A model generated the notes under the pieces. The model worked only from the letters and a program-made list of their open reading frames with translations, made no database searches and had not been told where the DNA came from. This document shows, piece after piece, positions 56,864-64,000 of a stretch of DNA of 64,000 nt; position 1 is the first letter of the stretch, and every line of letters begins with the position of its first letter. This DNA comes from Dyella telluris. GTDB taxonomy: Bacteria > Pseudomonadota > Gammaproteobacteria > Xanthomonadales > Rhodanobacteraceae. The translations under genes were made by a program, and so were the position numbers. Location: contig NZ_CP060412.1 of NCBI RefSeq assembly GCF_014297575.1, positions 4,092,001 to 4,156,000 of the forward strand, given 5' to 3'.

Positions 56864-58102
56864 TCAGCCGCCGATCAGGCTCTTGAAAATATGAATGCCG
56901 GCGGTGTACTCGCCGATGATCGTGCCGAAGCAGACCAGGAAGAAGTTGAGCAGCGTGCGTGCCACGCGATTGCGCCACCAGCCACGCCAGTGGCCAATGT
57001 CATCGCGCAGGGTTTCGAAATCCGCCACACGTGGACGGCGCACCCAGGCTTCCACCATGGCGCTGATGCCACCGGAGGGAATGCCCGGTCGGAAGGGCTT
57101 GATGGGGCCGGCAATAAAAGCGGCGATGACGCTCAGCGGATGCGCGCCGGCGATGATCGCGCCAATCGCGGAGAAGCCGCCCGTGTAGAGAACCCAGTCG
57201 CGCAGCGCTGCCGTGCCCAGCGACGTATTGCGATGGAACGCGAAGCCGATGGCCACGAACACGGCCAACACCAGGCCGATGGCAAGCCACTTCGGCCAGC
57301 GTGCCTTGGGCGGGGCAGCAGCCAGCGCGGCAGCTTCGGTCGAGGGGTCGCCCTGCTGCGTGCGCAACTGCTCGCACAATCCCTTCAAGTGGCCTGCACC
57401 GATCACCACCAGTACGCGGCGTCCTTCACCGAAACCGGCCTGCGTCGCCTGTTCGCGCAGGCGCGCAGCCATGTAGGCGTCGCGCTCGGCGATCAGGGCG
57501 CGATACAGCGGCGCGGAATTGGTGGCGAACTCGCTGAAGGCGCTTTCCAGCATGTCGCCTTGCTTGAGCTTTTCGATCTCGGTTTCTTCGATGTCCTGGC
57601 GTTCGAACACGCTGGCGATCAGTCCGCCCATCAGGCCGAAGCGCTGCCAGAAGCCGACGCTGTGCCACGCGCGACGCAAGGTGGTGCCGACTTCGCGATC
57701 GACCAGCCAGACCGGCAGGGCACGCTGTTCGGCACCGTCCATGCCGGCCTTCATCTCCGCGCCGGGCTCGATACCGTATTGTTCTGCCAGTCGCCGCTGG
57801 AACGACGACAACACCAGGCTCGCTGCGACCATGCCGGCCTTGCCCTGGCGGATGACCTGGAACAGATCCATCTGTTTGAAGGCCTCAGGATCGCGCATGC
57901 CTTGCGCCCGGCTGTCGCAAAGCTCTACGGCAACCGCATCGAAGTGCTCGTGCGCCAGCAGGGCGTCCACTGCTTCCACGCTGGTGCGCGAAACGTGCGC
58001 CGTGCCCAGCACGACGTACTCCACGCCATCGCGCGTCACACGTTCGATGGGCTGGTCGCGCAGCACGGGCGGCAGGGAGTCGGCGATGTCGGTCTGGGTC
58101 AT
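56864..58102 (-). CDS. TraB/PrgY-family membrane protein
   Basis: 412 residues. An N-terminal TraB domain with LGTAHVSRTSVEAV and VVIGAGHLKGLCEQL, the conserved His-bearing motifs of the TraB/GumN/Tiki fold, then about four C-terminal membrane helices from residue 265. The family's founding member shuts down a pheromone in Enterococcus; in most bacteria the function is unknown. It ends next to the chitinase gene (convergent). Confidence 0.85.
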   Translation of the reverse strand: MTQTDIADSLPPVLRDQPIERVTRDGVEYVVLGTAHVSRTSVEAVDALLAHEHFDAVAVELCDSRAQGMRDPEAFKQMDLFQVIRQGKAGMVAASLVLSSFQRRLAEQYGIEPGAEMKAGMDGAEQRALPVWLVDREVGTTLRRAWHSVGFWQRFGLMGGLIASVFERQDIEETEIEKLKQGDMLESAFSEFATNSAPLYRALIAERDAYMAARLREQATQAGFGEGRRVLVVIGAGHLKGLCEQLRTQQGDPSTEAAALAAAPPKARWPKWLAIGLVLAVFVAIGFAFHRNTSLGTAALRDWVLYTGGFSAIGAIIAGAHPLSVIAAFIAGPIKPFRPGIPSGGISAMVEAWVRRPRVADFETLRDDIGHWRGWWRNRVARTLLNFFLVCFGTIIGEYTAGIHIFKSLIGG

Positions 58103-58181
58103 GCGTAGTGTCGTTATCGCTTAAGGCAAGGACTGCATGGGGATGGCCCGGGCACGATCCAAGTCGTGCCCGGTGTCAGGT

Positions 58182-59072
58182 TCAGTCGCGGAAGCGCTTG
58201 AGCAGGTCGCTGTAGGCGTCGATGCGACGGTCGCGCAGGAACGGCCAGATGCGGCGCACGTGCTCGCTGCGCGCCATGTCCACGTCCACGATCAGCAGTT
58301 CGCGCTGGTCCGTGCTGGCCTGCGCAAGGAACTCGCCTTGCGGACCGGCCACGAAGCTGGTGCCCCAGAACTGGATGCCGTTGGTGACGCCGGCCTTGTC
58401 CGCCTCGAACCCCGTGCGGTTGCACGAGAGCAGGGGCAGCCCGTTGGCCACGGCGTGGCCGCGCTGCACGGTCACCCATGCCTCGCGCTGGCGGTCCTTC
58501 TCGCCCTGGTCGTCCTGCGGATCCCAGCCGATGGCGGTGGGATAGAGCAGCAGGTCGGCGCCGGCCTGCGCCATCAGGCGCGCGGCTTCCGGATACCACT
58601 GGTCCCAGCACACCAGCACGCCGAGGCGACCCACCGAGGTCTCGATGGGGTCAAAACCGAGGTCGCCGGGCGTGAAGTAGAACTTCTCGTAGAAGGCCGG
58701 ATCGTCGGGGATGTGCATCTTGCGGTACTTGCCCGCGATGGCGGTCGAGCGGTCAAACACCACGGCGGTGTTGTGATACAGGCCGGTGGCGCGCTTCTCG
58801 AACAGCGAGGCCACCACCACCAGCTTCAGCTCCTCGGCCAGCTTGCCGATGCGTGCCGTGCTGTGGCCGGGAATGGTTTCGGCCAGGTCGAATTCGTCCA
58901 CCGACTCGCGCTGGCAGAAATACGGGCCGTTGTGCAGCTCCTGCAGCAACACCAGTTCCACGCCCTTGGCTGCCGCTTCGCGCAGGCCGGCCTCAATGGC
59001 GTCGAGATTGGCATCACGGCTGCCACGGTCGGTTTCCTGGAGCAGGGCGACTTTGAGGGTCTTGCGGGTCAT
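58182..59072 (-). CDS. aguB: N-carbamoylputrescine amidohydrolase
   Basis: Hydrolyses N-carbamoylputrescine to putrescine, ammonia and CO2. The 296-residue nitrilase-fold protein has the catalytic triad: Glu in LLQELHNGPYFCQ, Lys in KYRKMHIPDDPAFYEKFYF and Cys in LVCWDQWYPEAARLM. The adjacent aguA, same strand and 145 bp upstream, completes the agmatine to putrescine route. Confidence 0.94.
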   Translation of the reverse strand: MTRKTLKVALLQETDRGSRDANLDAIEAGLREAAAKGVELVLLQELHNGPYFCQRESVDEFDLAETIPGHSTARIGKLAEELKLVVVASLFEKRATGLYHNTAVVFDRSTAIAGKYRKMHIPDDPAFYEKFYFTPGDLGFDPIETSVGRLGVLVCWDQWYPEAARLMAQAGADLLLYPTAIGWDPQDDQGEKDRQREAWVTVQRGHAVANGLPLLSCNRTGFEADKAGVTNGIQFWGTSFVAGPQGEFLAQASTDQRELLIVDVDMARSEHVRRIWPFLRDRRIDAYSDLLKRFRD

Positions 59073-59134
59073 CGGCGGGTTCTCGGAAAGGGGCTGCCGG
59101 GGAGCAGGCCGCCAAGTTTAGCGGATATGACGAA

Positions 59135-59156
59135 GCCGGCCCCGTGAGGGGCCGGC
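59135..59156 (-). terminator. GC hairpin between aguA and aguB
   Basis: Perfect 9-bp stem GCCGGCCCC/GGGGCCGGC with a GTGA loop and no T run. It may reduce read-through from aguA to aguB. Confidence 0.45.
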
Positions 59157-59217
59157 CTGTGGTTCACACACATATAGGAGCGCGCCGCGCCGGTTTCCAG
59201 CGCCGGGGCACCACGGA

Positions 59218-60258
59218 TCAGGATTCGACGATACCGGCCGGCAGCTGCATGGTGATGCAGTGCAGGCTGCCGTTCTGCCAGATCAGCGGACGGCAGGGCA
59301 CCTGCACGATCTCGCGGCCCGGGTGTGCATCGCCAATGATGCGGGCGGCCTGGTCGTCCACCACGTCGCCATAGGCAGGCACCAGCACGGCGTCATTGAC
59401 GATCAGGTAGTTGGCGTACGAGGCCGCCAGGCGGCGCCCCTCATCGATGATCGGCTTGGCCCAGGGCAGGGGATACAACGCATACGGCTTGCCCTCGGGC
59501 GTGCGCAGCGCGGCAAGTTCCTCGCCCATGCGCTTGAGTTCGTCGTAGTGCGGGTCGGTGGTGTCGTCGCAGGCCTGGTACACGATGCGCTCGCCAGGCG
59601 CGAAACGGGCCAGTGTGTCGATGTGTGCGTCGGTGTCGTCGCCCTCGAGATAGCCGTAGTCCAGCCACAGCACGCGGCTGGCGTGCAGGCTGTCGCTCAG
59701 GATCTCGGTCATCTGCTCGCGCGACTGCTCCGGATGGCGCTGCGCCAGGCAACGCCAGGTGGTGAGCACCGTGCCCACGCCGTCGCTCTCGATGCCGCCG
59801 CCTTCCAGCGCCCAGTCGATGCGCTTGTGCCTGGCCTTGCCGAACACACCCGCCTGAACCAGGCCGGCGATGAGCGCGTCGTCCTGATCGGCGCCGAACT
59901 TTCCGCCCCAGCCGGTGAAGCGGAAATCGGTGAGCTGGAAGGCATCGCCCTCGGCCTTCAGCGTGATCGGGCCCGAATCGCGCAGCCAGGTGTCGTCATA
60001 CGGCAGTTCGACGAAACGCACCTTGGACAGGTCAACGCCTTCGCCCGTGAGCAAGGCCTGCACGCGCAGGCGCAGCTCGTTGCCGGCCACCACGATGATC
60101 AGCGACTGGAACCGCGTGACCGCGGCGGCAAGCGCCACATAGGTCGTTTCCACGTCGGGAAGGCGGTCGGCCCAGTCGGTATCGGCGTGCGGCCAGGCAA
60201 TCAGCACGGCCGACTGCGGCTCCCATTCCGCCGGAAGGCGAAGGCTATGGTCATTCAT
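59218..60258 (-). CDS. aguA: Agmatine deiminase
   Basis: Converts agmatine to N-carbamoylputrescine. The 346-residue peptidylarginine-deiminase-fold protein shows WPHADTDWADR, the active-site YDDTWLRDSGPI and the C-terminal nucleophile Cys in NGSLHCITMQLP. Start at 60258 (MNDHSLRLPAEWEPQ). With aguB it makes putrescine without ornithine decarboxylase. Confidence 0.95.
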   Translation of the reverse strand: MNDHSLRLPAEWEPQSAVLIAWPHADTDWADRLPDVETTYVALAAAVTRFQSLIIVVAGNELRLRVQALLTGEGVDLSKVRFVELPYDDTWLRDSGPITLKAEGDAFQLTDFRFTGWGGKFGADQDDALIAGLVQAGVFGKARHKRIDWALEGGGIESDGVGTVLTTWRCLAQRHPEQSREQMTEILSDSLHASRVLWLDYGYLEGDDTDAHIDTLARFAPGERIVYQACDDTTDPHYDELKRMGEELAALRTPEGKPYALYPLPWAKPIIDEGRRLAASYANYLIVNDAVLVPAYGDVVDDQAARIIGDAHPGREIVQVPCRPLIWQNGSLHCITMQLPAGIVES

Positions 60259-60380
60259 CGTGAACGGTTCTCTTGCGGGGGCGGCGACCCTGGGGCGCGC
60301 CTGGATGGATCGGGGCAGCCGGGGCAGGGGGCGGTGGAGGGCGCAGAGTGTAAACGATGCGGGGTAAGAGTCTGTGTACG

Positions 60381-60419
60381 GAAAATGCAAACGCGGCCCG
60401 TGTCGCCACGAGCCGCGTC
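60381..60419 (-). terminator. Terminator of the secreted-protein gene
   Basis: On the minus strand ACGCGGC-CGTG pairs with CACG-GCCGCGT around GCGA with one mismatch, followed by TTTGCATTTTC. Confidence 0.75.
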
Positions 60420-60438
60420 TGGGTCCCTTCGCCGCCGG

Positions 60439-60792
60439 TCAGTTGGCGGAAGCGGGATTGGTGTTGTTGCCTGCCGGTGTGTTGAGCACGGCGTGGATCA
60501 CGTGGCTCTGCTCGAAATACACGATGAAGTTCGAGTAATCCCAGCGATTGATCACCGGCTGCTTGCTGCTGCCGCCACCACGGGGCGAAAGCTTGCGCTG
60601 CGGCGCGCCGTACTTTTTCTCCACCTCGGCCATGCTCATCCCGCGGGAGGGCAGGTCCATGGTTTTTTCCTGCTGCACGCGATTGACGAGCAGGCTTTCG
60701 GCCGAGGCGACAGCCGGCGTGCCGAGGCCGGCCGAGGCCAGCAGGGCGATGGACAGGCTGATGCTGAGCTTGCTGATTCCGAACTTGTTCAC
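60439..60792 (-). CDS. Small secreted protein, SmpA/OmlA-like fold (tentative)
   Basis: 117 residues with a signal peptide (ISLSIALLASAGLGTPAVASA), followed by MSMAEVEKKYGAPQRKLSPRGG and RWDYSNFIVYFEQSHVIHAVL. The pattern (MsmaeVekkyGaP...rWdY..f.vyFe...vihavl) is like small SmpA/OmlA-type periplasmic domains. I know of similar proteins in Xanthomonadales but no function. A good terminator follows. Confidence 0.75.
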   Translation of the reverse strand: MNKFGISKLSISLSIALLASAGLGTPAVASAESLLVNRVQQEKTMDLPSRGMSMAEVEKKYGAPQRKLSPRGGGSSKQPVINRWDYSNFIVYFEQSHVIHAVLNTPAGNNTNPASAN

Positions 60793-60971
60793 GGTTCCCC
60801 TCTCCGCACAAGGCGTTGCGGCGTCGTTGTAGCAGAACGGCCACGGCTAATCCATGTGAATCTGCGGCGATTGCGACGCCGTGGGCATTCATCATGAGGA
60901 ATGGGCCGCCCGGACCGTTATCATGGGCGGCTTCGGGCCACTCCACGCCCGGTCCGGACCCTGAGCTCCCC

Positions 60972-62885
60972 ATGATTTCGTTTCGCCACTTTGCCCTCCG
61001 CCGCGGCAGCCGGTTGCTGCTTTCCGATATCGACCTGGTGATCCAGTCTGGCTGGCGGTTGGGCGTGGTGGGGCGCAACGGCTGTGGCAAATCCAGCCTG
61101 TTCGCCGCCCTGCAGGGCCTGGTGGAGGCCGATGCCGGCGACCTGGACATGCCGGCGAAGACCCGCATGGCCTCGGTGGCGCAGGAAACCCCGGCCTTGC
61201 CGGACCCGGCCATTGAATACGTCATGGGTGGCGACGAGGAGCTGGCCAAGGCATTGCGCGACGAAATGGACGCGGAGGCACGCGGCGACACGGAGGCAAT
61301 GGCGCGTGCCCATCACCGCATCGAAGAGCTGAATGGTTACGACGCCCGCGCCCGCGCGGGACGCCTGCTGCACGGCCTGGGCTTTGCGCCGGAAACGCAT
61401 GAGACCCCCGTCAAGGAATTCTCCGGCGGCTGGCGCGTGCGACTGAACCTGGCGCGCGCGCTGATGGCGCCTTCCGAGTTGCTGCTGCTCGACGAGCCCA
61501 CCAACCATCTCGACCTTGATGCCGTGCTGTGGCTGGAAGAATGGCTGCGCCGTTATCAGGGCACGCTGCTGGTGATCTCGCATGACCGCGAGTTCCTTGA
61601 TGGCGTGATCACGCACACGCTGCATCTCAACGATGGCGGCGCCAAGCTCTACACCGGCAACTACAGCGCGTTCGAACGACTGCGCGCTGAGCAGCTGCGC
61701 CAGCAGCAGATCGCGCACGAACGCGAACAGGCCGAGCGCGCGCATCTGCAGTCCTTCGTCGATCGCTTCAAGGCCAAGGCCAGCAAGGCCAAGCAGGCAC
61801 AGTCCCGCGTCAAGCGACTGGAGAAGCTGGCTGGCACCGAGGCAGTGCGTCTGGAGCGTCCGTTCCGCTTCCAGTTTGCCGTGCCCGATCGCCTGCCCGA
61901 TTCCATGCTGCAGATGGAAGAGGTGGAGGCGGGTTATCCGGGGGAAGGCGGCGAGCCGCCGGCCAGCATCTTGCGCGACGTGCGCTTCCGCCTGGAAGCC
62001 GGCGAGCGCATCGGCCTGCTCGGTCCGAACGGTGCGGGTAAATCCACGCTGGTGAAAACGCTGGTGGGCGAGCTGGCGCCGCTCGGCGGCGAACGCAAGT
62101 CGCACAAGGACCTGAAGATCGGTTACTTCGCCCAGCATACGGTGGAGAGCCTGCGCGAAGGTGCTTCGCCATTCGATCACCTGCAGGACAAGGCACCGGG
62201 CGTCGCTGCGCAGGCGCTGCGCGACTTCCTCGGTTCGTGGAATTTCGCAGGCGACCGCGCCTTCGAATCGGTCGATGGATTCTCCGGTGGCGAGCGCGCG
62301 CGTCTGGCGCTCGCACTCATTGCGTGGGACAAGCCCAATCTGCTGCTGCTCGACGAACCGACCAACCACCTTGACCTCGACATGCGCGAAGCGCTGGCCG
62401 ATGCGCTGGCGGAGTTCGACGGTGCGCTGGTGCTGGTGTCGCATGATCGCCATCTGCTGGGCCTGGTCTGCGACAGCTTCTGGCGTGTCGCCGATGGCGT
62501 GGTGGAACAGTTCGATGGTGACCTGGACGACTACGCACGCTGGCTGCGCAGTCGCGGCTCCGATGCCAAGAAGAACAGGAACAAGGAAAAGGCCGAAAAC
62601 AAGCCGGCCGCACCAGTGGAGACGCCGGAAGAGCGACGTCGTCGGGCCGCGGAGCAACGTGAAGGCGAGAAGACGGCGCGCCAGCGCGTGAAAAAGATCG
62701 AGACCCGCATCGCCACGCTGGAAGGCGAGCTGGCGACGCTGGAAACCAAGCTGGCCGACCCTGAAACCTATAACGGCCCCACCGCCGAGATGATGCGCCT
62801 GAGCCAGCGACAGACCGAGCTTCGCCGTGAGAAGGAAACGCTCGAAGTCGAGTGGCTCGGACTCTACGAACAGCTGGAGGCGTGA
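60972..62885 (+). CDS. yheS: ABC-F ATPase YheS
   Basis: 637-residue ribosome-associated ABC-F protein with two ATP-binding cassettes and no membrane part: Walker A GRNGCGKSS and GPNGAGKST, signatures FSGGWRVRL and FSGGERARL, Walker B LLLLDEPTNHLDL twice. The P-site tRNA-interacting linker (RLRAEQLRQQQIAHEREQAERAHLQSFVDRFKAKASKAKQAQSRVK) and a charged C-terminal coiled coil are present. The length equals E. coli YheS (637). Start ATG 60972. Confidence 0.93.
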   Translation: MISFRHFALRRGSRLLLSDIDLVIQSGWRLGVVGRNGCGKSSLFAALQGLVEADAGDLDMPAKTRMASVAQETPALPDPAIEYVMGGDEELAKALRDEMDAEARGDTEAMARAHHRIEELNGYDARARAGRLLHGLGFAPETHETPVKEFSGGWRVRLNLARALMAPSELLLLDEPTNHLDLDAVLWLEEWLRRYQGTLLVISHDREFLDGVITHTLHLNDGGAKLYTGNYSAFERLRAEQLRQQQIAHEREQAERAHLQSFVDRFKAKASKAKQAQSRVKRLEKLAGTEAVRLERPFRFQFAVPDRLPDSMLQMEEVEAGYPGEGGEPPASILRDVRFRLEAGERIGLLGPNGAGKSTLVKTLVGELAPLGGERKSHKDLKIGYFAQHTVESLREGASPFDHLQDKAPGVAAQALRDFLGSWNFAGDRAFESVDGFSGGERARLALALIAWDKPNLLLLDEPTNHLDLDMREALADALAEFDGALVLVSHDRHLLGLVCDSFWRVADGVVEQFDGDLDDYARWLRSRGSDAKKNRNKEKAENKPAAPVETPEERRRRAAEQREGEKTARQRVKKIETRIATLEGELATLETKLADPETYNGPTAEMMRLSQRQTELRREKETLEVEWLGLYEQLEA

Positions 62886-62893
62886 GTACCCGC

Positions 62894-63814
62894 ATGAGCG
62901 GCCAGGCGCATCACGCGATCGATCTGTGGTTGCCGGACCTCGGCCGCTTCGCGCCGGACCACCCGCTGCGCAGCCTGTTGCGCAAGGCCGATCCCCTGAC
63001 GGCTGGGCCGCGCGGTTACATGGATGGCCTTGCGGCACGTTTCGAATGGCACGGTTCGCTGCCGGCCGGCGCGCTGACGCGCGAACTGATCGCTGGCGAT
63101 GCGGGTGAAGGCACTTGGTTGTGCGCCGATCCTTCGTGGGTGCAGCCCGACCTCAATGGAGCACGCCTGCTGGCCTGCGGCCAGATGCAATTGTCCATGG
63201 ACGAGGCGGTGGCGCTCGCCGAGCCGCTGCTGCCCCTGTTCACCGAAGCGGGCATGACGCTGTGGGTATCCTCGCCCGATCACTGGCATGTACGCCTGCC
63301 GCCGAATACCGCGACGCCGGATTTCGCGGCACCGGAACAGGCGCTGGGCGAAGACTTGTACTACCACCTGCCGCAAGGGCCCGAAGGGCGCTCGTGGCGC
63401 ATCCTGCTCAACGAGGCGCAGGTGATCCTGCATCAGCACCCGTTCAATGCGGAGCGGCGCCAGCGCGGCCTGCCACCGGTCAATCACCTGTGGCTTTGGG
63501 GCGGTGGCGTGCTGCCGGGTGCCGTGCATGCGGCGTACCGGCAAGTGATCGGGGACGACCTGTTGCTCGCGGCACTGGCCAGCCAGGCCCGCGTGGACTG
63601 CCTGCCGCGCACGGAACTCACCGTATCCGCCGCTTTGCCGGGCGCGCTCATCGACCTGCAGGATCTGCCGGTGGATGACATCGCCGCGCGCTGGATGCCC
63701 AGCCTGCTCTCGCTGGCACGGCAGCACCCGGTGCAGCTCAGCTTCGCCAGTGGCGAGCGCTGGCTGCATCGCTCGTGGCATCGCCTGCGCTTCTGGCGCG
63801 GGAGCGGCCCGTGA
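62894..63814 (+). CDS. RpfE-like protein (putative phosphoglycerate mutase-related)
   Basis: 306 residues. In Xanthomonas the gene beside recJ is rpfE, often annotated as phosphoglycerate mutase; the sequence (LWLPDLGRFAPDHPLRSLLRKADPL, GARLLACGQMQLSMDEAVALAEPL, LPPVNHLWLWGGG) fits my recollection of that family. Function is unclear. I start at ATG 62894; GTG 62882 would overlap the yheS stop as GTGA, but has too short a spacer to GGAGG. Its stop overlaps recJ as GTGA. Confidence 0.7.
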   Translation: MSGQAHHAIDLWLPDLGRFAPDHPLRSLLRKADPLTAGPRGYMDGLAARFEWHGSLPAGALTRELIAGDAGEGTWLCADPSWVQPDLNGARLLACGQMQLSMDEAVALAEPLLPLFTEAGMTLWVSSPDHWHVRLPPNTATPDFAAPEQALGEDLYYHLPQGPEGRSWRILLNEAQVILHQHPFNAERRQRGLPPVNHLWLWGGGVLPGAVHAAYRQVIGDDLLLAALASQARVDCLPRTELTVSAALPGALIDLQDLPVDDIAARWMPSLLSLARQHPVQLSFASGERWLHRSWHRLRFWRGSGP

Positions 63815-64000
63815 AGCGGGTCGACGTTCGCCGGCGCGCTGCGCAGGGCGTGCCCACGGGCTGGGGTCTGGACGTCCATCCGGTCTTGCAGCAGGTGTTC
63901 GCCGTGCGGGGCGTATTTTCGCCGGCAGACGCGGAGTACCGCCTTGCGCGTCTGCTGTCGCCGCAGCAGTTGGGTGGACTCGACCAGGCGGTCGCCTTGC
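63811..64000 (+). CDS. recJ: Single-stranded-DNA exonuclease RecJ (5' end, cut by the window)
   Basis: The first 63 codons of a reading frame beginning GTG 63811 that runs off the window. The translation contains GWGLDVHPVLQQVFAVRGVF and LLSPQQLGGLDQAVAL, which is the RecJ N-terminal region. The start overlaps the RpfE-like gene stop as GTGA, as expected for an rpfE-recJ operon. The catalytic DHH motifs lie outside the window. Confidence 0.85.
   Translation, partial: MKRVDVRRRAAQGVPTGWGLDVHPVLQQVFAVRGVFSPADAEYRLARLLSPQQLGGLDQAVAL

Overview
The window is about 64 kb of GC-rich gammaproteobacterial chromosome. Gene content and order suggest a Xanthomonadales (Lysobacterales) relative of Rhodanobacteraceae such as Dyella, Luteibacter or Rhodanobacter; this is a judgement from protein character and gene neighbourhoods, not a database match. 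Clues are dnaJ-dapB followed by carA-carB-greA, an RpfE-like gene overlapping recJ, a short zinc-less L36, rpsA-ihfB-lapA-lapB leading into O-antigen genes, and several palindromic REP-type repeats.

Left part (1-36.1 kb): dnaJ, dapB, a CaCA-family exchanger behind a recognisable yybP-ykoY (manganese) riboswitch, a 2OG-Fe(II) oxygenase, carA-carB-greA with start/stop overlaps, rpmJ, a LysR regulator, fadH with a PsrA-like palindrome upstream, an acyl-CoA-binding protein, cmk-rpsA-ihfB, lapA-lapB, a lipid-carrier sugar-phosphate transferase, a WbpM-type dehydratase, galU, an alpha-2-macroglobulin-like protein with pbpC, a DadA/PuuB-type oxidoreductase with csaA, and a divergent MFS transporter/TetR pair with duplicated operators. 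An MBL-fold hydrolase and a pirin follow.

Middle (36.37-46.2 kb): tRNA-Gly, tRNA-Cys and tRNA-Leu(TAA). A mobile element of about 9.4 kb is inserted at the 3' end of tRNA-Leu. It is bounded by 60-bp imperfect direct repeats (36740-36799 and 46124-46183). All its recognised genes are on the minus strand: a tyrosine integrase, a small excisionase-like HTH protein, a tightly overlapping operon with a lambda gpI-like tail-assembly protein, a CHC2 zinc-finger primase and an AAA helicase, then a packaging operon with a TerS-like protein and a large terminase split into separate ATPase and nuclease genes. No portal, capsid or tail-tube gene is present. It therefore looks like a phage satellite or a compact prophage remnant, and it is the most unusual part of the window.

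Right part (46.2-64 kb): a small unknown gene, a GacA/UvrY-family response regulator, a five-copy array of terminator hairpins, rne with a glutamine-rich tail, divergent rluC, a CPBP-like membrane protein overlapping phhB, nfuA, two small c-type cytochromes, a GH18 chitinase-like protein, a TraB-family protein, aguB and aguA (agmatine to putrescine), a small secreted protein, yheS, an RpfE-like gene and the 5' end of recJ, cut by the window edge.
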